From an uncultured Lachnospiraceae bacterium (GTDB taxonomy: Bacteria; Bacillota; Clostridia; Lachnospirales; Lachnospiraceae), in the NCBI GenBank assembly GCA_947625015.1, contig CANQMR010000022.1:1-56904 (forward strand): a stretch of DNA of 56,904 bases, written 5' to 3'. Below, in pieces: positions 1-7,640 of the stretch. A program made the position numbers and the translations under genes. The notes under the pieces were generated by a model. That model was not told where the DNA came from. It saw nothing but the letters and a program-made list of their open reading frames with translations, and searched no databases. Position 1 is the stretch's first letter, and the number at the start of each line of letters is the position of its first letter.

Positions 1-218
1 GGGACAATCTTTTTCCAGTCCTTGCCATTGATGCAGCGCTCCGCTTCTTCTTTGGAGTGCCATGCAATCCCGTTTTCGTCATAATACAGGGAACTGGAAC
101 GGTATTTCGGGACACTGGCAGCACCCGCCATGTCTGCGGTCTTTCCTTTCCCGCCAAATAGCTGTGACATCAGGTTATACTGTGAAAACAGCTTGGAGTT
201 CGTAAAATTGATATTCAT
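1..218 (-). CDS. Small unknown protein, N-terminal part only (cut by window edge)
   Basis: The first 72 codons of a minus-strand gene are present and the 3' part lies outside the window. The start is the ATG at 218, preceded by a GGAGGA ribosome site about five bases away. The product begins MNINFTNSKLFSQYN and continues LMSQLFGG, with no signal peptide. The LMSQLFG stretch closely matches LVSRLFG in the two family A proteins just upstream, so it probably belongs to the same functional group. Only 24 bases separate it from the stop of the family A gene, so it is probably the next gene of that operon. The family is not recognised and no function can be given. Confidence 0.7.
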   Translation of the reverse strand, partial: MNINFTNSKLFSQYNLMSQLFGGKGKTADMAGAASVPKYRSSSLYYDENGIAWHSKEEAERCINGKDWKKIV

Positions 219-242
219 AGTGTCCTCCGTTCTGATCTTAGC

Positions 243-1235
243 TCAATAAACTTCTGCCCCATACTCAATGTCAATCCCTTTATGTTCGTTCAGGACATAA
301 TCCTTTCCACCAATTGTTACCGTCTGCCCTGGTTGGAATTTATCAAGCTGAAATGTCTTTCCGCTGACAAGCGCATTATACCGTTTGTCATATGTTTCCT
401 TATCGAAAAGCGTCATGGCATCCTCGTTGGAGGACAAATAATAACTTTGGGAGCGATTTCCCACCGTCACAGTGAAAAAACCGTTCTGAATACCGGCATC
501 CGTCAACTTCTGCCTGATTTCTTTCTGACTGTAACGCTGTTCAATGCTCCATACATTCCCATGCGCCACATCCTCCCAAAACTCCGCATACTCCACCGCT
601 TCCTTGTCGTAAGTGTAATTGTCAAAGTCGGCAAAGGTGTCCGCTCTTAGGGAAGATCCCATCGAAAGCACCCTATGGTTTCTGCCGTCCTTTCCCTTAA
701 ACTGATAATACGAGTAGCTGTCAAAACTCACCTCGTTGTCCTTCACGGACATCTGTTTGGGATTGTGGATTCCCAGCGCTTCATTGACATCAGCCGGATT
801 AAAGTATATCTTTTCACCTACGAGACGGCTTTCTACCGAGTATCTGCTGGTGCTGCTATATCTATATACGTCTTCCATGCCCTGAAAATAAGCCGTTTTC
901 CCATCATAGCCGAGAATATAGCTATTACCGTCATATTGTTTGAATACATTCAGCATTTCTTGTCCTGAATAAAATGGTCTTCTTTGGCTCGGACGCCTTC
1001 CCTGTCTTGCTCCCGCCAAAGTCCCCCGCCGGGTATAAAGTTTGGAGGCGTTGCGGTTTCCCCTGCTGTAAACAACACCGTCCTTAAAATTCGGCGCCAT
1101 GTTCCTATTCGCTATATTTCTGGCTGTCATACTCTGTCTTCCGACATTCCTGTTTCCAAACAATCTTGAAACCAGAGAAGACTGGTTCAATGAATTGTAG
1201 TTCCTAAAATTAAACAAATTTCCATTGAGTCTCAT
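243..1235 (-). CDS. Family A protein, copy 1 (unknown, no signal peptide)
   Basis: A protein of about 330 residues that I do not recognise. The second ATG (MRLNG) is chosen because the AAGGAGGG site sits about seven bases before it, while an in-frame ATG two codons earlier is too close. The N-terminal 90 residues are rich in Arg and Asn and differ at only two positions from the paralogue at 3326-4318. The middle (about residues 90-260) has diverged and the last 50 residues are again nearly the same. The C-terminal part reads as a small beta-rich domain (FFTVTVG, PGQTVTIGGKDYVLNEH). No signal peptide or membrane helix is visible. It lies downstream of a family B gene, as does copy 2 after an intervening FliD-like gene. 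This suggests duplication of a B-A pair. Confidence 0.8.
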   Translation of the reverse strand: MRLNGNLFNFRNYNSLNQSSLVSRLFGNRNVGRQSMTARNIANRNMAPNFKDGVVYSRGNRNASKLYTRRGTLAGARQGRRPSQRRPFYSGQEMLNVFKQYDGNSYILGYDGKTAYFQGMEDVYRYSSTSRYSVESRLVGEKIYFNPADVNEALGIHNPKQMSVKDNEVSFDSYSYYQFKGKDGRNHRVLSMGSSLRADTFADFDNYTYDKEAVEYAEFWEDVAHGNVWSIEQRYSQKEIRQKLTDAGIQNGFFTVTVGNRSQSYYLSSNEDAMTLFDKETYDKRYNALVSGKTFQLDKFQPGQTVTIGGKDYVLNEHKGIDIEYGAEVY

Positions 1236-1286
1236 TATCATTCCCTCCTTGATTTTGTTGGCTTGAAATCCGTTTCTAAAATCACA

Positions 1287-2009
1287 TCAAATCTTAATGT
1301 CAAGTCCTGCTGTTTCTGATACGGTGGAATTGTCCGTATGCATTATTGCCTCTATCATTTTTTTCTGCAAATCCTGCGCATCTTTCCCTACAACCTTTAT
1401 CTTGCGGGATTGCAGAGCTTCGCTGTCCGCCTTTCGCTCCGCCCGTATTTCGGCAAGGCGTTCTTCCTGTTCACGCTTTGCCTGTTTCTTTTCCGCTCTT
1501 TTCTTTTCCGCAAGCTCTTCCTCTTTTTTCTTTTCCTGTAACTTTTTCAGCCAGTCTGCCTGCGCACTCCCTTTACTCTTGTTCAGGCTTTCTGATTCCA
1601 CAGTAGTATGAACTACCGCGGAAATATTTCCATTATCGTCTATACTCCAAGTTTCGGAATAATCCGTAAGTGTTCCACCGTAAGTCGCTGCTGCCCTCTG
1701 CGCGCTCCTATAACCCTCATCGTAAATATCTTTAAATAAGGAGAGATTTTCTTCTAACTTTTTGGCTTCCTCTGGATCACTTGCGCACTTTCCTAAATAT
1801 GCGTTGGAAATGGACACATTTCCATTTTTTACGCAATCATAGTTCTTTTGTAAATACGAATTGTAATCGGACGCTGTCTGCTTGGTTGCATTTCCCGCCT
1901 GTAATGCCGATTGCTTTTTCGTTTCCGCTTTCTTTGCCGCTTCATTTTTCTGCATACCATATGCACTTTCATATGCGTTGTAGTTCCTTTCGATTCCTGT
2001 TACTGCCAT
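1287..2009 (-). CDS. Family B protein, copy 1 (possibly DUF6033-type, coiled coil)
   Basis: This is a 240-residue soluble protein with no signal peptide. It starts MAVTGIERNYNAYESAYG after an AAGGAGGG site. A central region holds two short beta-type segments around residues 110-140 (WSIDDNGNISAVVHTTVE). A strongly charged coiled coil of Lys, Glu, Arg and Ala follows at about 150-200. The C-terminus ends in a conserved GLDIKI. The paralogue at 5490-6212 is collinear over the whole length. From memory the pattern fits proteins annotated as DUF6033, but this was not checked against a profile. It is 28 bases downstream of the BlaI-like repressor gene and 45 bases upstream of family A copy 1, so the three are probably co-transcribed. 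Function is unknown. Confidence 0.8.
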   Translation of the reverse strand: MAVTGIERNYNAYESAYGMQKNEAAKKAETKKQSALQAGNATKQTASDYNSYLQKNYDCVKNGNVSISNAYLGKCASDPEEAKKLEENLSLFKDIYDEGYRSAQRAAATYGGTLTDYSETWSIDDNGNISAVVHTTVESESLNKSKGSAQADWLKKLQEKKKEEELAEKKRAEKKQAKREQEERLAEIRAERKADSEALQSRKIKVVGKDAQDLQKKMIEAIMHTDNSTVSETAGLDIKI

Positions 2010-2037
2010 AATCTTTCCCTCCTTGTAGGAATCTCAT

Positions 2038-2448
2038 TTACTCGTTATTCCATTCATTTTCTTTGCTTTTCTCTAAGATTTGGTTAAGCTCCTCAACCTG
2101 TTCGTCTGTCAATGTAACCCCTTGCAGCAGCGTGACTATTGCGTTGGTCCGGCTTCCGGAAAAATAACTATTCACAAAACGCCTGCTTTTCTCCTTTAAA
2201 CATTCCTCCTTGGATTTCATTGTGTAGTAGTGGTACACCCTTGCATCATTCTCGTCCACTGTAAAGCCTAAGAGCCCTTTCTTCGACAGACGGTTCATCA
2301 GGACACGCACCATTCTAAGTGTCATATTCGATTTGCCTTTTAATCGATTCAAAACCTCTATTGAGGTAAGCGGCGTTTCGCTCTCCCAAAGAACTTCCAT
2401 AATCCGCCATTCGCTTTCACTTGGCAATGCTTCTTCCTTTTTACCCAT
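2038..2448 (-). CDS. BlaI/MecI/CopY-type winged-helix repressor, no BlaR1 partner
   Basis: A 136-residue DNA-binding protein of the penicillinase repressor family. It shows the family pattern SEWRIMEVLWE, then TSIEVLNRL, then the recognition region NMTLRMVRVLMNRLSKKGLL, then the wing (VYHYYTMKSKEECL) and a C-terminal dimerisation helix. Length is close to the family's usual 120-140 residues. These repressors normally respond through cleavage by a membrane sensor protease (BlaR1, M56 family) encoded next door. No such gene lies beside it; the neighbours are family B and C genes. It may control the family B/A genes directly downstream, and possibly itself. The inducing signal is unknown. Confidence 0.88.
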   Translation of the reverse strand: MGKKEEALPSESEWRIMEVLWESETPLTSIEVLNRLKGKSNMTLRMVRVLMNRLSKKGLLGFTVDENDARVYHYYTMKSKEECLKEKSRRFVNSYFSGSRTNAIVTLLQGVTLTDEQVEELNQILEKSKENEWNNE

Positions 2449-2473
2449 AAAACCACCCTTTCCCCTGTCTCAC

Positions 2474-2508
2474 TCTATACATCAGTCAACGATTGTTATT
2501 AATTAATA
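2474..2508 (-). promoter_or_regulatory. Possible blaI-like promoter with palindromic operator
   Basis: The 159-bp gap before the repressor gene is very AT-rich. It contains a perfect 12-bp palindrome, TATTAATTAATA, at 2497-2508, and a possible -10 on the minus strand (TATAGA, 2474-2479). BlaI-family dimers bind palindromes that overlap promoters, so autoregulation here is plausible. The palindrome does not match the TACA/TGTA core of classical BlaI boxes, and no convincing -35 is seen. Confidence 0.35.
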
Positions 2509-2607
2509 CTTGTTATTCATTTTTTCAAAAAATTTTCTTGAATTAACTTTATGATGTTTTTTTACAGTTAAGTATGCTGGTAAATCCCGATGACTGATAT
2601 CCAAATA

Positions 2608-3300
2608 TTAAATGCTGAAATCAAACCTGTCGCCGCTTTCTGTCCGAACCCCACTCCAGTCTGCTTTTGCGATTTTTTTCATCAGTTCGTCCACGCTTCC
2701 GGCTTCTACAACCATACGCTTTGCCGGGGCGTTTGCCTGCGAATAACGGTCTGCCGCTTTTTTCTGCGCCCGCTTTTCTTCTATTGCTTCTTCCAGTTGT
2801 TCCCGCTGTTTCCGTCTGGACTTTTCAAGCTCTGCAAAAATATTTGTGGAGCCGTCCTCATTAAAAGAAAATGCAACCTTAGTTATTTTTGTTCCGGCAT
2901 TTTCCCCTGTTTTATCAAAGGCAGATGTAAAGCCAAATTCCCGGTTAATCTGCTCTGACATACGAAGTGCGCCCTGCACGCCTTTCATTTTTTCAGCGGC
3001 ATATTTTTCATCGGACGCCATTCTCTCTAATTCATCACTGGACAGCATAACGGAAACTTCCTTTGTGCTGTGGGAGAGGACTTCCTTTGCATCTTCACTG
3101 GAATTGTAGACAAGAAACTCCATATTGTCATAGGATTGATTCAGCTTGTTAAGATATGCCTGCGCCTTTGAGGATAACTGCGGGGCATCTGCCTTTTGTG
3201 TCTGTCCGTTCTGTGTATTTTCCGCCTTTTGCTTTTTTCCCATTGCACCTGCGCCGTTGTCTGCATAAGCGCGATAAACTCTGTTTACCACCATTGACAT
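2608..3300 (-). CDS. Family C protein (B-like, coiled coil, no signal peptide)
   Basis: A 230-residue protein starting MSMVVNRVYRAYADNG. This ATG is chosen because a GGAGGG site lies nine bases before it; an in-frame ATG six codons upstream overlaps that site. It has no signal peptide. A central beta segment (TKVAFSFNEDGSTNIFAEL) leads into a Lys/Glu/Arg coiled coil at about residues 155-190. It ends DRFDFSI, which parallels the GLDIKI end of the family B proteins, and the order beta segment, coiled coil, VDELMKKI-like helix is the same. It is therefore probably a distant member of family B. The downstream gene is the BlaI-like repressor after 159 bp, and the upstream gene is family A copy 2 after 25 bp. 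Function is unknown. Confidence 0.75.
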   Translation of the reverse strand: MSMVVNRVYRAYADNGAGAMGKKQKAENTQNGQTQKADAPQLSSKAQAYLNKLNQSYDNMEFLVYNSSEDAKEVLSHSTKEVSVMLSSDELERMASDEKYAAEKMKGVQGALRMSEQINREFGFTSAFDKTGENAGTKITKVAFSFNEDGSTNIFAELEKSRRKQREQLEEAIEEKRAQKKAADRYSQANAPAKRMVVEAGSVDELMKKIAKADWSGVRTESGDRFDFSI

Positions 3301-3325
3301 AACAATCTTTCCCTCCATTCCGATT

Positions 3326-4318
3326 TTATTTTACACCTAAATAGACTTCTGCCCCATATTCAATGTCAATCCCTTTATGTTCGTTCAGGACATACTCTTT
3401 GCCGCCGACGGTTACGGTCTGCCCCGGCTGGAATTTATCAAGCTCAAATGTCTGTCCGCTGACCAGCATATTGTACCGCCTGTCATATTCTTCCTTTGTA
3501 AAAAGCGCGCCCACTTTTTCATTTTGGGACATAAAATATGTCTGGGAATTGCCGCCGACCGTCACCGTGAAAAATCCGTTCTGTATACCCGCTTCTTTCA
3601 GCTTGCTTCTGATTTCTTTCTGACTGTAATCCTGTCCCAATCCATAAGTGCTGTTCCTTGACAACCTATCCCAAAAATCAGCATAATCCGCCGCCTCCTT
3701 GTCATAAGTGTAATTACCAAAGTCGGCAAAGGTGGTCGAACTTAATGAGGAGCCCATCGAAAGCACCCTATGGTTTCTGCCGTCCTTCCCTTTAAACTGA
3801 TAATACGAGTAGCTGTCAAAACGCACCTCGTTATCCTTTACGGACATCTGTTTGGGATTGTGGATTCCCAGCGCATCATTGACATCATCCGGATTAAAAT
3901 ACATCTTTTCACCTACGGGACGGCTTTCTACCGGATATCTGCTGGTGTTGCTATATATGTTCTCAGTGCCCTGAAAATAAGCCGTTTTCCCATCATAGCC
4001 AAGCATATAGCCGTCATATTTTTTAATCGCATCCAGTATTTCCTGTGCTAAATAAAACGGTCTTCTTTGGCTCGGACGCCTTCCCTGTCTTACTCCCGCC
4101 AAAGTCCCCCGCCTGGTATAAAGTTTGGAGGCGTTGCGGTTTCCCCTGCTGTAAACAACACCGTCCTTAAAATTCGGCGCCATGTTCCTATTCGCTATAT
4201 TTCTGGCTGTCATACTCTGTCTTCCGACATTCCTGTTTCCAAACAATCTTGAAACCAGAGAAGACTGGTTCAATGAATTGTAGTTCCTAAAATTAAAGAA
4301 ATTTCCGTTGAGTCTCAT
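3326..4318 (-). CDS. Family A protein, copy 2 (unknown, no signal peptide)
   Basis: A paralogue of the gene at 243-1235, about 330 residues long and starting MRLNGNFFNFRNYN after an AGGAGGG site. Its first 90 residues differ from copy 1 at two positions only, and the underlying DNA is almost identical there. The middle differs strongly, with changes, small deletions and an extra four residues at the end (LGVK). This block pattern suggests either a recent duplication with fast evolution of the central domain, or gene conversion of the ends. A stable hairpin (4343-4390) separates it from the FliD-like gene upstream. The function is unknown. The basic N-terminus with LVSRLFG is the part shared with the partial gene at the window edge. 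Confidence 0.8.
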   Translation of the reverse strand: MRLNGNFFNFRNYNSLNQSSLVSRLFGNRNVGRQSMTARNIANRNMAPNFKDGVVYSRGNRNASKLYTRRGTLAGVRQGRRPSQRRPFYLAQEILDAIKKYDGYMLGYDGKTAYFQGTENIYSNTSRYPVESRPVGEKMYFNPDDVNDALGIHNPKQMSVKDNEVRFDSYSYYQFKGKDGRNHRVLSMGSSLSSTTFADFGNYTYDKEAADYADFWDRLSRNSTYGLGQDYSQKEIRSKLKEAGIQNGFFTVTVGGNSQTYFMSQNEKVGALFTKEEYDRRYNMLVSGQTFELDKFQPGQTVTVGGKEYVLNEHKGIDIEYGAEVYLGVK

Positions 4319-4342
4319 TATCATTCCCTCCTATCTCAAAGA

Positions 4343-4390
4343 ATGAGGTTTGCATAGGCTACGTCTTTTACCGCCTTTGCAAAACCTCAT
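4343..4390 (-). repeat. Intercistronic hairpin between FliD-like and family A genes
   Basis: The arms ATGAGGTTTGCA (4343-4354) and TGCAAAACCTCAT (4378-4390) pair over 12 bp with one bulged base and a 23-nt loop. No T-run follows the 3' arm on the minus strand, so it is not a classic terminator. It could be an mRNA-stabilising or processing hairpin that sets different amounts of the two proteins. Confidence 0.6.
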
Positions 4391-4407
4391 CCTTTACACA
4401 CTGGCTG

Positions 4408-5310
4408 TCAGGATTCATCATCCTCGTCTTTTTTTGTATCAGTTATCGGTTTAAAAGCCTCTCTTTTCTCCTGTTCCTTTTCCTCCAGTTCTTTTTCCCA
4501 CCAAGATTTATCCTTGTCTTCATCGCCTACTTTTTCATCTATCGTACTCTCAAACAGCTTGGAGATCGTGTCGGAATAAGCCCCGTTCTTATTGTAGGTC
4601 TTATCCACTCCTTTTGTCCTCGCTGCGGCATTGGAGATCGCAGATGCTTTCTGGGAGATTTGGCTTCCAAAAGAACCGTATCCCGTAAATATAGATTTTA
4701 AAGTGGAGATATTATCAAGCTCAATATTGCTTTCCCCAAGCATTGTTTTCTTTTTCAGGGTTTCCTCATCAAACTTCAGCTTATTTCCATCGCCAATCGT
4801 AATGCCTACTTTAGAAAGCAGATTGCCCGATTGCTCCGTCATGCGAGTCATCCATGCCGCATTGCGCAACACATTCTTCGTCTCCGAATTTCCGGCTCGC
4901 TCCACCACGGAATTGTAATCGTCAACAAAGGTCTGGACCGCCTTTGTGATCGCGTCCCAGTCATAATCCCAGACTTCCGTTTCTTCTCCGGTTTCTTCAT
5001 CTTTTCTTGTGAACTTCTTTTTCTCATAAAGTGAGGCATCACCCAGCGCATCCGCAGACTTTTTCAGGGAGTCTGCACTGGAACGCATCAATGTCAGCGT
5101 TTGGGAAGAATCGCCATACTGTGGCTTATCTGCATCCTGCTTCGCATAATAAGCCTTTACCAGCTTGCTGTAGGAGCCTCTTGTAACAGAAGCATATTCC
5201 GCTAAATCAATTCCTAAAATATTCCCTGTGGTGGACCGATTCATGCTGGTGCTTCCAAACATATACGAATAATCGTTATATCCACCCCAAATACCATTCA
5301 TTCCTGCCAT
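4408..5310 (-). CDS. FliD-like (flagellar cap C-terminal type) protein without flagellar neighbours
   Basis: A 300-residue protein starting MAGMNGIWGGYNDYSYMFG; the AAAGGAG site seven bases before this ATG decides the start. Residues of about 120-235 resemble the C-terminal domain of the flagellar cap FliD. The matching pieces are a helix TKAVQTFVDDYNSVVERAG, then LLSKVGITIGDGNKLKFDEETLKKK, then LKSIFTGYGSFGSQISQKASAI. FliD proteins are exported through the flagellar type III route without a cleaved signal, and none is seen here. The N-terminal D0 and filament parts typical of FliD are reduced, and the protein is shorter than usual FliD (400-700). No other flagellar gene occurs in the window. 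The C-terminus is highly acidic (DKSWWEKELEEKEQEKR, then DEDDES). A capping, filament or secreted role is inferred from similarity only. Confidence 0.65.
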   Translation of the reverse strand: MAGMNGIWGGYNDYSYMFGSTSMNRSTTGNILGIDLAEYASVTRGSYSKLVKAYYAKQDADKPQYGDSSQTLTLMRSSADSLKKSADALGDASLYEKKKFTRKDEETGEETEVWDYDWDAITKAVQTFVDDYNSVVERAGNSETKNVLRNAAWMTRMTEQSGNLLSKVGITIGDGNKLKFDEETLKKKTMLGESNIELDNISTLKSIFTGYGSFGSQISQKASAISNAAARTKGVDKTYNKNGAYSDTISKLFESTIDEKVGDEDKDKSWWEKELEEKEQEKREAFKPITDTKKDEDDES

Positions 5311-5403
5311 AATCAACACTCCTTTGAAATTAATACGAACATCCCTGTTCTTCATTTACATTCATCAAAATGATTGTAATACAGAATCTTTTACTTGAAA
5401 ACC

Positions 5404-5445
5404 CAAAAGGCACAAAAAGACTATGAAAAACTGGCTTGCCTTTTG
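5404..5445 (-). terminator. Possible weak terminator after family B copy 2
   Basis: The arms CAAAAGGCA (5404-5412) and TGCCTTTTG (5437-5445) form a 9-bp stem with a 24-nt loop. On the minus strand the stem is followed by GGTTTTC, a poor T-run. It lies in the 179-bp gap between family B copy 2 and the FliD-like gene, which holds no gene of its own. A short inverted pair GAAC/GTTC (5337-5350) in the same gap might be a leader element. Confidence 0.4.
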
Positions 5446-5489
5446 TACCAAAACCGCCACTGGATTTGAAATCCGTTTCCCAACCTATA

Positions 5490-6212
5490 TCAGATTTTAA
5501 GGTCAAGCCCTGCCGTTGCCGATACTGCGGCACTGTTCGGGTTTTTCATGGCTGCAATCATTTTCTCCGTCAAATCCCGCGCATCTTTTCCTACAACCTT
5601 TATCTCGCGGGATTGCAGAGCTTCGCTGTCCGCCTTTCGCTCTGCCCGCATTTCGGCAAGGCGTTCTTCCTGCTCACGCTTTGCCTGCTTCTTTTCTGCT
5701 CGTTTCTTTTCCGCAAGCTGCTCCTCTTTTTTCTTTTCCTGTAACTTCTTCAGCCAGTCTGCCTGTCCGCTTCCTTTACTCTTGTTCAGGCTTTCTGATT
5801 CCACAGTCACATGACTTACCATAGAGATCACTCCTTTGTCGTCTATACTCCAAGTCATGGAATAGCTTGTAACCTTACCACCATGAGCCGCTGCCTCCCT
5901 TTGTGAACCCTTGTAACCGTTATCATAAATTTCCTTAAATAACGATAAGTTATCTTCTAACTTTTTTGCTTCTTCCGGATCACTTGCGCACTTTCCTAAA
6001 TATGCGCTGGAAATAGACACACCGCCATTTTTCACGCAATCATAGGTCTTTTGCAGATACGAATTGTAATCGGACGCTGTCTGCTTGGCTGTATTTCCCG
6101 TCTGCACTGCCTGCTGCTCTTTCGCTTCCGTTTTCTTAGCTGTCCCGTTTTTTTGCGCAGTGTATGCGCTTTCATATGCGTTGTAGTTGCTTTCAATTCC
6201 TGTTACTGCCAT
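5490..6212 (-). CDS. Family B protein, copy 2 (possibly DUF6033-type), coupled to kinase gene
   Basis: A 240-residue paralogue of the gene at 1287-2009, starting MAVTGIESNYNAYESAYT. The GGAGGA site at the right distance makes this ATG the start; an ATG five codons earlier lies within that site. The gene starts 16 bases after the stop of the GHKL kinase gene, with its ribosome site in between, so it is almost certainly in the same operon as the two-component system. It shares with copy 1 the layout of N-terminal helices, a short beta segment (MTWSIDDKGVISMVSHVTVE), a long charged coiled coil and a GLDLKI end. No signal peptide is present. Operon position suggests that it is either a target or a working partner of the signalling pair. 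Confidence 0.82.
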   Translation of the reverse strand: MAVTGIESNYNAYESAYTAQKNGTAKKTEAKEQQAVQTGNTAKQTASDYNSYLQKTYDCVKNGGVSISSAYLGKCASDPEEAKKLEDNLSLFKEIYDNGYKGSQREAAAHGGKVTSYSMTWSIDDKGVISMVSHVTVESESLNKSKGSGQADWLKKLQEKKKEEQLAEKKRAEKKQAKREQEERLAEMRAERKADSEALQSREIKVVGKDARDLTEKMIAAMKNPNSAAVSATAGLDLKI

Positions 6213-6228
6213 AATCAATTCCTCCATT

Positions 6229-7638
6229 TCATTGTTTTGATTTTGTATTTTGTTCCCGCTGCAACATCACAGTCACATGGAAAACCTGCTCTTTTACCTT
6301 AATACTGACGCCGCCGTAATACCGCTCGGCGATGTCCGATACATTTTTCAGTCCGATCCCATGCTCCATCATCAGCGGCGGAGCCGCCCTCTCTTTCGTG
6401 GACAGTGGAAACGGGCTGCCCTCCTGCCAGTGCAGCTTGCCGTCAAAGCTGTTTTCCACATCAATCAGGAAAAACTGCTTTTTCTGCTTTACCCGCAGAC
6501 GGATAAAACGCTTTTCCTGCCGGTCTTTTTCACACGCTTCGATTGCATTGTCCAAAAGATTGCCGAGGATCATTCCCATATCAAAGGGCGATATGCCATC
6601 CACAGGATGGAACTCCACTTCAAAATCAATCCCCATTTTTTCTGCCCTGCGCCACCTGTCGTTGACGATCACATCGGTAAGGGCATTGCCCGTTGCATAC
6701 CGACATTCCAATTCCTGCATGGTTTCATCCATCTTTGAGATATACTCTGCGATCTCTCCGTATTGTTCCCCTGCCGCAAGCCCCTTGATATTTGTTAGGT
6801 GGTTTTTCATCTCATGCCGCAGCTTGCGGACATTTCCGTAAAAATCCTCCGCTTCTTCCAACCGCCGCTTCATTGCCTGAACCTGTTTTTCTTCTATGAA
6901 ACGCTTCTGCCGTTCCTCTAAGAGCGTCCTGTAATTCTTCCAGAAGTAGATCAGCAGGATTTCTCCCACAAAGATACAGCCCGCCATCAGCGGTATTTTC
7001 CAGAACATTTCTTTTTTGGCATCGTACAGATAGAAAACCGCATCACCTACCTCTACCGCATACAAATCCCTCACGATACCCGCAAAAACTCCGCCGGAAA
7101 GACTGTATGCAGAAAACAAAAGGGCGTCCCGCCTGTCCATTTCTGCATTTTTCAATACCCGGATCGATACCAGAAGCATAAACAGCATAAGGGCTATATA
7201 GACAGCCATTAAAACCAATGCGCTTATCACCATTTTTTGACGGAACTGATCCTGATAACCGCTCTGCATCATATCCATGCCGGACATCAGTATCGTTTCC
7301 ACTTTCAACCGCAGGCTGTTTGAGATCAGGGTGCTTAGTGAGTGGAAGTTATAAAAAAGCAGAAGCACAAAGACCGCCTTTTCGTAATACCTCCGATACC
7401 GGATCAGGCAATACACAATTGCAAACGCAAAGACCGCAAGATAGCGAACCCAAACATCAGGAAACGGCAGCTTTGCCATGAGGTTTACCACAAGGAACAG
7501 TGCCGCCGCAAGCATGGCGCTCATTTCCCTCTTTGTGCGAAAAACAGCTTTCCACAACATCAACAGGAGCGCAGACTGAACCAGAACCATACAAAATTCC
7601 ATTATTCTAATAAACATTTCATAATCAGCCTGTGTCAA
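6229..7638 (-). CDS. AgrC-like GHKL sensor histidine kinase
   Basis: This is a 469-residue membrane kinase. Roughly the first 235 residues contain six or seven hydrophobic helices. A charged linker helix follows (240-265), then the phosphoacceptor box RKLRHEMKNH with His275. The GHKL ATPase domain shows the N box (GNLLDNAIEAC, about 359-369) and the G box (EHGIGLKN, about 425-432). This is the architecture of peptide-sensing kinases such as AgrC and VirS. The start is a TTG at 7638, placed seven bases after GGAGGG, which itself lies inside the last codons of the regulator gene. The pair is therefore translationally coupled. No AgrB or AgrD gene is seen next to it, so the ligand is unknown. 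The next gene downstream is family B copy 2. Confidence 0.9.
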   Translation of the reverse strand: MTQADYEMFIRIMEFCMVLVQSALLLMLWKAVFRTKREMSAMLAAALFLVVNLMAKLPFPDVWVRYLAVFAFAIVYCLIRYRRYYEKAVFVLLLFYNFHSLSTLISNSLRLKVETILMSGMDMMQSGYQDQFRQKMVISALVLMAVYIALMLFMLLVSIRVLKNAEMDRRDALLFSAYSLSGGVFAGIVRDLYAVEVGDAVFYLYDAKKEMFWKIPLMAGCIFVGEILLIYFWKNYRTLLEERQKRFIEEKQVQAMKRRLEEAEDFYGNVRKLRHEMKNHLTNIKGLAAGEQYGEIAEYISKMDETMQELECRYATGNALTDVIVNDRWRRAEKMGIDFEVEFHPVDGISPFDMGMILGNLLDNAIEACEKDRQEKRFIRLRVKQKKQFFLIDVENSFDGKLHWQEGSPFPLSTKERAAPPLMMEHGIGLKNVSDIAERYYGGVSIKVKEQVFHVTVMLQREQNTKSKQ

Positions 7639-7640
7639 TG

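Noticed and set aside
2542-2572. LytTR-like half-sites (AAAGTTAAT on minus, ACAGTTAAG on plus) upstream of the BlaI-like gene
   Set aside because: They face each other and lack the direct-repeat 21-bp spacing.
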